In this document: positions 58,749 through 64,000 of the stretch, one piece after another
How the letters are laid out: each line of letters starts with the position of its first letter
Numbering within the stretch: the first letter of the stretch is position 1
Assembly: GCF_900109565.1 (NCBI RefSeq)
Contig: NZ_FNZZ01000001.1
Location: forward strand, 62,001-126,000
Source: Sphingomonas palmae
GTDB lineage: Bacteria > Pseudomonadota > Alphaproteobacteria > Sphingomonadales > Sphingomonadaceae
Length of the DNA: 64,000 nucleotides
Direction of reading: 5' to 3'
The notes under the pieces: model-generated
Database searches by the model: none
What the model was told of the DNA's origin: nothing
Seen by the model: the letters and a program-made list of their open reading frames with translations, nothing else
Program-made: the position numbers and the translations under genes

Positions 58749-59554
58749 CGAACCCTTTTGACGAGAGCGCGGCCGTCACGCCGCTCGATCTGGAAATTCG
58801 GCACCGACTCGACCAGGTCGGACAGCCGCTTGAACCCGTAATTGCGCACGTCGAACGACGAGCGGTTGGCGGCGAGCTGTCCCATCGCCGACAGGCTGAC
58901 ATAGCCTTTCTCGTCGCGCTTCGAGGCGTCATAGGCATCGATCAGCAGCTTGAGCAGTTCCTGATCGACCGGCGGCTTTGCCTTCTTCGCCGCAGCAGGC
59001 TTCGCGCCGATCGAGGGCGGCAGCGCATCGGTCAGCCCTAGGTCGTTGGACGGCGTCTCGGCGGTCGGCTCTGCGGCAGTGGCGGGCGCTGCCTCAGCGC
59101 CATTCGCCTGCTCCAGCGCGGCCACGTCGATGAAGCGGCTGCACGCCTGGCGAAAACCCTGCGGCGTCTTGGCAGTGCCGAACCCATAGACGGGCAGGCC
59201 GTCCTGCCGGATGCGGGTGGCGAGCGGCATGAAGTCGCTATCCGACGACATGATCCCGAACCCCTGCACGCGGCCGCGGAACAGCAGGTCCATCGCGTCG
59301 ATCGTCATCTTCATGTCGGTGGCGTTCTTGCCCTTGGTCAAGTCGAACTGCTGCTGCGGTTCGATCCCGTGGCGCACGCTCATGTCGCGCCAGCCCTTCA
59401 GCCCCGGCTTTGACCAATTACCGTAGACGCGTCGGATGTTGACGGTGCCAAGCTCCGCCAGCACGGTCAGCACGGGGTCAAGCGCGTGCCACGACGCATT
59501 GTCGGCGTCGATCAGCAGCGCGATGTTGCGAGTGGGGGTATCGTCAGTCGGCAT
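58745..59554 (-). CDS. NYN-domain protein with C-terminal LOTUS/OST-HTH domain
   Basis: The 269-residue protein has an N-terminal NYN (PIN-like) ribonuclease fold with the acidic set Asp16/Asp18 (LLIDADNAS), Asp80 (KNATDMKM), and Asp105/Asp107 (SSDSDFMPLA). A low-complexity linker (about 150-195) leads to an OST-HTH domain (about 195-265: LLKLLIDAYDAS, GYVSLSAMGQLAANR, YGFKRLSDLVES). This is the LabA/DUF88 architecture; LOTUS domains bind RNA, and NYN domains cut or bind it. The target is unknown. It is coupled to the M28 peptidase gene. Confidence 0.88.
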   Translation of the reverse strand: MPTDDTPTRNIALLIDADNASWHALDPVLTVLAELGTVNIRRVYGNWSKPGLKGWRDMSVRHGIEPQQQFDLTKGKNATDMKMTIDAMDLLFRGRVQGFGIMSSDSDFMPLATRIRQDGLPVYGFGTAKTPQGFRQACSRFIDVAALEQANGAEAAPATAAEPTAETPSNDLGLTDALPPSIGAKPAAAKKAKPPVDQELLKLLIDAYDASKRDEKGYVSLSAMGQLAANRSSFDVRNYGFKRLSDLVESVPNFQIERRDGRALVKRVR

Positions 59555-59628
59555 CGTTCAGCGGTGTCGACCGGCGGGGCAGCGAGGTCAACCCGCGCGT
59601 CGTGGTTCAACGCGCGGGCTAACGCTTC

Positions 59629-59856
59629 TTATCGATCGCTGTCGTAGGCGACGCCCGCGTCGATGTCGTCCTGCTTGGTCGCGCGCGTGGTGCCGTCGGG
59701 ATCGGTCACGGTCTTCATGTCGGCCTGCGACCCGATATCGCGGGCGAGCGCGCCGCCGCTGGTGCCGGTCTGCGCCTCTCCGGCGGGGATCATTCCCTCG
59801 ATCAAATCCTTGTCGTCGTGGTCGCGCGCGGTGTCGGTGCGAGTCTGCTCGGTCAT
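59629..59856 (-). CDS. Small hydrophilic stress-response protein, 75 residues
   Basis: From the ATG at 59856 (AGGAG upstream) the product is MTEQTRTDTARDHDD... to AYDSDR, very rich in Asp, Thr and Gly, without membrane or signal segments. Such polar small proteins occur in sphingomonads without known function. An EcfG promoter lies 23-48 bases upstream, so expression in general stress is likely. It may be an intrinsically disordered protectant; that is inference. Confidence 0.72.
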   Translation of the reverse strand: MTEQTRTDTARDHDDKDLIEGMIPAGEAQTGTSGGALARDIGSQADMKTVTDPDGTTRATKQDDIDAGVAYDSDR

Positions 59857-59878
59857 GGTCGTCTCCTTCACGCACACG

Positions 59879-59904
59879 AACGGACGGGCGCGCGCCCGCG
59901 TTCC
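59879..59904 (-). promoter_or_regulatory. EcfG general-stress promoter before small protein
   Basis: On the minus strand GGAAC (59904-59900) and CGTT (59882-59879) are separated by 17 bases, a perfect EcfG match. It sits directly after the greB stop and 23 bases before the small gene's start, so it serves that gene and not greB. Confidence 0.85.
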
Positions 59905-60387
59905 TCAAGGATCGGGATAGGAGACTGACAACACCTCATATTCGCGCTCGCCCGCGGGCAGCGTCACGCGGCGCACGTCGCCGACCGCGGCCCCGCGCAG
60001 CGCACGGGCGAGGGGCGCGTTCCACCCGACCAGCCCCTTGCCCGCATCCGCCTCGTCGTCGCCGACCAGCGTCAGCTCGCGCTCGTGATCGTCCTCGTCG
60101 ACGATCCGCGCGGTCGCACCGAAGAAGATGCGCGAGCGATCGGGCGCGGCGGCGGGATCGACCACCTTCGCCGCCTTCATTCGCCGCGACAACCAGCCGA
60201 GCCGCCGGTCGATCTCGCGCAGCCGCTTGCGTCCGTAGATATAGTCGCCGTTCTCGCTGCGGTCGCCGTTGCCCGCCGCCCAGGAGATCGTCTCGACCAG
60301 CTTGGGCCGCTCAATCGCGAACAATTGCTCGTACTCGCGGCGCAGCACGGCATAGCCCGCCGGGGTGATGTGATTGGGTCGATCCAT
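59905..60387 (-). CDS. greB: Transcript cleavage factor GreB
   Basis: GreB rescues backtracked RNA polymerase by stimulating cleavage of the transcript end. The 160-residue protein has the N-terminal coiled coil with the tip GDRSENGDYIYGRKRLREIDRR and a C-terminal FKBP-like domain with FFGATARIVDEDDHE and GWNAPLARALRG. YIYGRKRL points to GreB rather than GreA. It follows the lytic transglycosylase gene by 32 bases. Confidence 0.93.
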   Translation of the reverse strand: MDRPNHITPAGYAVLRREYEQLFAIERPKLVETISWAAGNGDRSENGDYIYGRKRLREIDRRLGWLSRRMKAAKVVDPAAAPDRSRIFFGATARIVDEDDHERELTLVGDDEADAGKGLVGWNAPLARALRGAAVGDVRRVTLPAGEREYEVLSVSYPDP

Positions 60388-60419
60388 CGCGCCCGACTAG
60401 CCGACCGGGCACAGCCGCG

Positions 60420-62399
60420 TCACCCCGTCCTGCTGCGCCCCAGGTACCAGCTGAGGTTCGCCGGACCACGACTCTTCGCACGCGCCGGATTCATCAGGTC
60501 GTAGACGACCGCATTCTCCAGCACGCGTTGCACGTAGTTGCGCGTCTCATTGTACGGGATCGCCTCGACCCAATCGACCATGTCGACCCCGCCGGTGCGC
60601 GGATCGCCGTTGGCGCGCAGCCACTTATTCACGTTGCCCGGACCAGCATTATACGCCGCGATCGCGAGCGGATAACTGCCGTACAGCCCGAAGATGCGCT
60701 GGAAATAGCTCGATCCGAGCATGACGTTGTAGCTCGTGTCGCTCGTAAGCCGGCCCGCGTCATACGGCAGTCCCAGCTTGCTCGCCTGCTCGCGCGCGGT
60801 GGCGGGCATCAGCTGCATCAGCCCGCTCGCACCCACGGGGCTGCGCGCTTCGCGATCGAACTGGCTTTCCTGCCGGCTGACCGCGTGGATCATCGTCCAC
60901 TGGTTCTCGTATCCGCCCGGCACCGGCACGGTCGGGAACGCAACCGCGCTATACTCGGTCAACCCGTTCTGCATCGCGCTGCGCCCGACCAGCACCGCCA
61001 GGTCCGGGCGGCCGAGCTGGCGCGACAGTTCGTCGGCGAGCAGGTGGTCGGTATCGCTGGTCGCGTCGGCGGCGATCAGGCGGATGAACGCGGTCTGGTC
61101 CTGCCGCTGCCCGGTCTGTCCCAGCAGCTGCGCCGCGCGCACCGTTTCCTGGTTGAAGAACGCGGCACGCACCGCCGGATCGATCGCGCGCTGCGGCACC
61201 GCCGGCGGCGCGACCAGCGGCTGGCGCAGATGCTCGAGCGCGAGCTGGCCGTAATATTGGTCGCGGTAGCCGCCCGCGCGCGCGAACAGCCCCCGCGCCT
61301 CGGGCTTCCCCGCCGCCTCCGCCGCGCGGGCCGCCCAGTAGAACCCCTTGGCTCTCGTCTGCGGCGACTGGCTCGCCTCGCCGTAGCGCTGGAACAGGAA
61401 GGCCGCGTCAGCCGGACGGTTGAGCTGCTTGAGCGCGGTCTGCCCGGCGAGCCAGGCGAGGCTCGTGTAATCGTCGCGCTCGCCGTACGGCTTGGTCGAG
61501 ATGTCCGTGCCCGAGGGGTAGGCGTCGTCGACCTGCCGCGCGATGTCGTAGGCGGTCTGCCACTGGTGATCCGCCGCCGCGCCGCGGGCGTTGGTCAGCA
61601 GCACCTCGTAGAATTTCTCGACATTGCCCGGCTGGATCATGCCCTGCCGCGCGCGTGCCAGCCAGCTGCGCGCGCTGGGCGAAGCGCCGCTGTTGCGCAG
61701 CCACACCGCCTTGTCGGCGATGTACCCGGCGTCCGCGGAGCCCGCCGCATCGTTGACCGAGGCGAGCGCGGACGCATTCTCCCCGCCGGTGCGGAACGCG
61801 AGCCGCGCCTCGAACAGTGGCCGCGCGCCCGCGCTGGTCAGCGCGATCTGCCGCGCCGCCGCGCCGGTCTGCCCCTGCCACAGCAAAGTATCCATGCGCG
61901 CGTCATGGTCGGCCGGGGTCAGCGCTCCCGAAAAGCCGGTCAGCACCGCGCTCTCGTCGGTCGGCGACAGGCTGCCGCTGCGCCACGCCGCGCGCGCCGC
62001 GGCATAGGCCTCACCCTGATTGCCGCTCGCCTGATAGGCACGCGCACACGCCACCCATCCGCCGCCGGTCAGCGGCGGAAAGCGCCGGCAGAAGGCGATG
62101 ACGTTCGCGGGCGAGGCATAGCCGCTCGCCGCCTGCTTTTCCGCGGCGCGGCGATTGGCGGTCTGGTTGGGCCAGCCGGGATGCGCGAGCAGGAAATTGG
62201 CGTAGGTGTCGAACGGCAGCGAGTCGCTCTGTTGCAACACCTTCCACTGCGCGACCGCCTGCGCAAGGCCCGCGGCCTGCGCCTGCGCGTTCGGCTGCAC
62301 GCTCGCGGGATATTGCCCCACAGAACCGACCTGGCCCTGCGCCAGTAACAGCGCCGCCCCAACTCCCGCCACGATACCGATCAACACGCCCGCCTTCAT
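60420..62399 (-). CDS. Soluble lytic murein transglycosylase (Slt family), second copy
   Basis: The product (659 residues from the ATG at 62399) has an N-terminal hydrophobic signal/anchor, a long alpha-superhelical region and a C-terminal SLT domain. Catalytic Glu511 is in RQESQFD, followed by GASGLMQLMPATA and [13 protein letters not shown]. It resembles E. coli Slt70 in layout. GGA six bases before this ATG favours it over ATGs six and 36 bases earlier. It differs from the slt at 41792, so the two are not a recent duplication. Confidence 0.92.
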   Translation of the reverse strand: MKAGVLIGIVAGVGAALLLAQGQVGSVGQYPASVQPNAQAQAAGLAQAVAQWKVLQQSDSLPFDTYANFLLAHPGWPNQTANRRAAEKQAASGYASPANVIAFCRRFPPLTGGGWVACARAYQASGNQGEAYAAARAAWRSGSLSPTDESAVLTGFSGALTPADHDARMDTLLWQGQTGAAARQIALTSAGARPLFEARLAFRTGGENASALASVNDAAGSADAGYIADKAVWLRNSGASPSARSWLARARQGMIQPGNVEKFYEVLLTNARGAAADHQWQTAYDIARQVDDAYPSGTDISTKPYGERDDYTSLAWLAGQTALKQLNRPADAAFLFQRYGEASQSPQTRAKGFYWAARAAEAAGKPEARGLFARAGGYRDQYYGQLALEHLRQPLVAPPAVPQRAIDPAVRAAFFNQETVRAAQLLGQTGQRQDQTAFIRLIAADATSDTDHLLADELSRQLGRPDLAVLVGRSAMQNGLTEYSAVAFPTVPVPGGYENQWTMIHAVSRQESQFDREARSPVGASGLMQLMPATAREQASKLGLPYDAGRLTSDTSYNVMLGSSYFQRIFGLYGSYPLAIAAYNAGPGNVNKWLRANGDPRTGGVDMVDWVEAIPYNETRNYVQRVLENAVVYDLMNPARAKSRGPANLSWYLGRSRTG

Positions 62400-62493
62400 C
62401 ACCATTCCAGATCGGTGGACAGGATAGCGATCCAACCCGTATCTGTCCTGAACGACTTCGAATATTCATCGCGCCGGAGAGAGCGTCCGTCTT

Positions 62494-63375
62494 ATGTTCA
62501 CAGGTTCGATCCCCGCGCTGGTCACCCCGTTCGACGACGATGGGGCCTTCGCCGAGCAGATCTACCGCGACTTCATCGAGTGGCAGATTTCCGAAGGATC
62601 ATCCGCGCTGGTGCCGTGCGGAACGACGGGCGAGGCGGCGACGCTGACCAAGGAAGAACAGTTCGCGATCGTCCGCGTCTGCGTCGATCAGGCGCGCGGA
62701 CGCGTACCGGTGATCGCGGGCGCGGGCTCGAACGACACCCGCGTCGCACGCGCCAATCTGCTCGCCGCTAAAGAGGCCGGCGCCGACGCCGCGCTGATGG
62801 TGCCGCCTTATTACAACCGGCCGGGGCAGGAGGGTATTTTCCGCCATTTCGAGACGCTGGCGCAGGACGCCCCGCTGCCGATCGTGCTCTACAACGTGCC
62901 CGCGCGCACGGTCACCGACATACTGCCCGATACGCTCGCGCGGATCGTTCAGGCGTTCCCGCAGGTGTTCGTCGCGGTCAAGGATGCCTCGGGCGTCATC
63001 ACCCGCGTGTCGCAGCATCGTGCCAGCCTGGGTGAGAATTTCTGCCAACTGTCGGGCAACGACGATCTCGCGCTCGCCTTCAATGCCACCGGGGGTGTCG
63101 GCTGCATTTCGGTCAGCGCCAATGTCGCGCCCAGGTTGTGCGCCGACTTCCAGGCTGCGTGCGCGAGCGGTGACTACGCGAAAGCGCGGACGCTGCACGA
63201 CCGGCTGTTCCCGCTCCACACCGCCTTGTTCACCGATGCCTCGCCGGGGCCGGTCAAGTACGCGGTCAGCAAAGTGCGGCCTGACTTCCCGCGCGGCCTC
63301 CGGCTGCCCATGACATGGCCGGGCGAGGCGTCACGCCACGCGGTTGACGCCGGCCTGGCCCACGCGGGACTGTGA
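62494..63375 (+). CDS. dapA: 4-hydroxy-tetrahydrodipicolinate synthase
   Basis: DapA condenses pyruvate with aspartate semialdehyde in lysine and diaminopimelate synthesis. The 293-residue TIM barrel has the Schiff-base Lys163 (VFVAVKDASG), Tyr133 (VLYNVPARTV), and Thr44/Thr45 (PCGTTGEAATL). GGAGAGAG precedes the ATG. It diverges from the lytic transglycosylase gene and is followed by a small secreted protein and smpB. Confidence 0.97.
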   Translation: MFTGSIPALVTPFDDDGAFAEQIYRDFIEWQISEGSSALVPCGTTGEAATLTKEEQFAIVRVCVDQARGRVPVIAGAGSNDTRVARANLLAAKEAGADAALMVPPYYNRPGQEGIFRHFETLAQDAPLPIVLYNVPARTVTDILPDTLARIVQAFPQVFVAVKDASGVITRVSQHRASLGENFCQLSGNDDLALAFNATGGVGCISVSANVAPRLCADFQAACASGDYAKARTLHDRLFPLHTALFTDASPGPVKYAVSKVRPDFPRGLRLPMTWPGEASRHAVDAGLAHAGL

Positions 63376-63427
63376 TGGTGGTCGGGGAGGAAGCGATGCG
63401 GCAGCCTTCCCGACGAGAGATGACGCG

Positions 63428-63733
63428 ATGCTGATCGCGGCCTTGTTCCTACAGGCCGCGGTGTCCGGCCCGGTCCTCCCCGAGCCAAAGTCGGTGCTGC
63501 CGCGCGAATGTCCTAAGGCTCAGCCGGGCGATGCCTCGATCGTCGTCTGCGCCCGCGGGCAGGAGGAGTTCCGCCTGCGCGCAGTACCAGAGCGTTACTC
63601 ATCCGATCCGCAGGCGCTGCCCAAGGCGGCGTTGAAGATCAGCGACAACACGGTGGCGGCGGAAACCGAGCAGGGCGACGTCGGCGGCTTCACCAGCAAC
63701 CGCGTTATGCTGCGGTTGAAGCGTCCGTTCTGA
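63428..63733 (+). CDS. Small exported protein of unknown function
   Basis: The 101-residue product begins MLIAALFLQAAVSGPVLPEP, a short signal-like segment. The mature part has a Cys pair (RECPKAQ and VVCARGQEEFRLR) and a polar C-terminus (GGFTSNRVMLRLKRPF). This pattern of short signal, two Cys and 'CARG' matches small sphingomonad proteins often found before smpB, but no function is known. GAGAG lies before the chosen ATG at 63428. Confidence 0.72.
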   Translation: MLIAALFLQAAVSGPVLPEPKSVLPRECPKAQPGDASIVVCARGQEEFRLRAVPERYSSDPQALPKAALKISDNTVAAETEQGDVGGFTSNRVMLRLKRPF

Positions 63734-63834
63734 TCTGCGTACGCGCACGCTTGCGGGGCCGATCGGTCAGCGAACGCGGCCAATCGTAACGAACGCCCTT
63801 TGCCGCCGCGCACCCTTGTGCCTACATCGCAGCC

Positions 63835-64000
63835 ATGTCGCGTCCCAAGCCTGCCACCTTCGACAAGAAGAAGATCGTTGCCGAGAACCGCCGCGCGCGG
63901 TTCGATTACGCGGTCGACACCGTGTACGAGGCGGGCATCGTCCTGACCGGCACCGAGGTGAAATCGCTCCGCTTCGGCGAGGGATCGATCGCGGAAAGCT
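63835..64000 (+). CDS. smpB: SsrA-binding protein SmpB, N-terminal part
   Basis: SmpB brings tmRNA to stalled ribosomes. The window shows the first 55 codons: [25 protein letters not shown], then [17 protein letters not shown], the OB-fold start that is unmistakable for SmpB. The rest lies outside. A weak purine run precedes the ATG. It follows the small exported gene by about 100 bases. Confidence 0.96.
   Translation, partial: MSRPKPATFDKKKIVAENRRARFDYAVDTVYEAGIVLTGTEVKSLRFGEGSIAES

Noticed and set aside
60528..62348. 606-codon plus-strand frame
   Set aside because: It is antisense to the second Slt gene, whose catalytic motifs are clear. Composition is Arg-rich, as expected for a shadow.

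Overview
The window is a high-GC, gene-dense chromosomal segment that looks like a sphingomonad (Alphaproteobacteria, probably Sphingomonas). The reasons are the compact Entner-Doudoroff set zwf-pgl-edd-glk-eda, two GTTC-N7-GTTC SOS boxes of the alphaproteobacterial LexA type, two GGAAC-N16/17-CGTT promoters of the EcfG general-stress type, a large TonB-dependent receptor, a MASE1 hybrid kinase, and the fatty-acid and cell-wall gene order. Genus assignment is inference. Almost all genes are core chromosomal. I see no insertion sequence, prophage or CRISPR array.

Layout. 1-1.1 kb: the end of a short-chain dehydrogenase, about 600 bases without a gene, and tRNA-Lys(CUU). 1.2-6.9 kb (minus): rod-shape operon mreB-mreC-mreD-mrdA-rodA, joined by 1-4 nt overlaps in its distal part. 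7-9.4 kb: mutL and a MarR regulator. 9.6-11 kb: a tiny membrane ORF, a two-way terminator, then rpsF-rpsR-rplI (minus). 11.1-13.2 kb: an RcnB-like periplasmic protein and a GT39-like membrane glycosyltransferase. 13.2-17.7 kb: fabD-fabG-acpP-fabF-mltG. 17.9-19 kb: a lipoprotein of the class A beta-lactamase fold. 19-24.7 kb (minus): zwf-pgl-edd-glk-eda. 24.8-26.6 kb (minus): MarR, a lone SH3-like protein and argC. 26.7-28.9 kb: secG and pyrG. 29-32.5 kb: Hsp20 with a heat-shock-type promoter, and a TonB-dependent receptor. 32.9-36 kb: lolC/E-lolD-GNAT(pseudogene)-gpx. 36-40 kb: an HdeD-like stress membrane protein and dnaE. 40-44.4 kb (minus): SOS-box radical SAM protein, moaB, Slt and a uracil-DNA-glycosylase-like protein. 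44.5-49.3 kb: ETF-QO, TPR protein, ispE and an enoyl-CoA hydratase. 49.4-52.1 kb: recA, a methyltransferase and a GST. 52.1-57.1 kb: a hybrid histidine kinase, a small secreted protein, a LuxR-type response regulator and an Hpt protein. 57-62.4 kb (minus): M28 peptidase, NYN-LOTUS protein, a small stress protein, greB and a second Slt. 62.5-64 kb: dapA, a small secreted protein and the start of smpB.

How the genes work together. Several groups are translationally coupled through ATGA or GTGA overlaps: mreD/mrdA/rodA, edd/glk/eda, lolD/GNAT/gpx, UDG/slt, ispE/ech, methyltransferase/GST, response regulator/Hpt, and NYN/M28. The most interesting points are a complete-looking phosphorelay (hybrid kinase, orphan response regulator, orphan Hpt) with a CtrA-like site before the kinase; an SOS box before a radical SAM gene; two EcfG promoters that place an HdeD-like and a 75-residue protein in the general stress response; a GAG-to-TAG nonsense codon inside a coupled GNAT gene; a class A beta-lactamase homologue with Gln at the Asn170 position; and an NlpC/P60-type gene reduced to its SH3 part. 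No clearly new multi-gene defence or mobile system was found.
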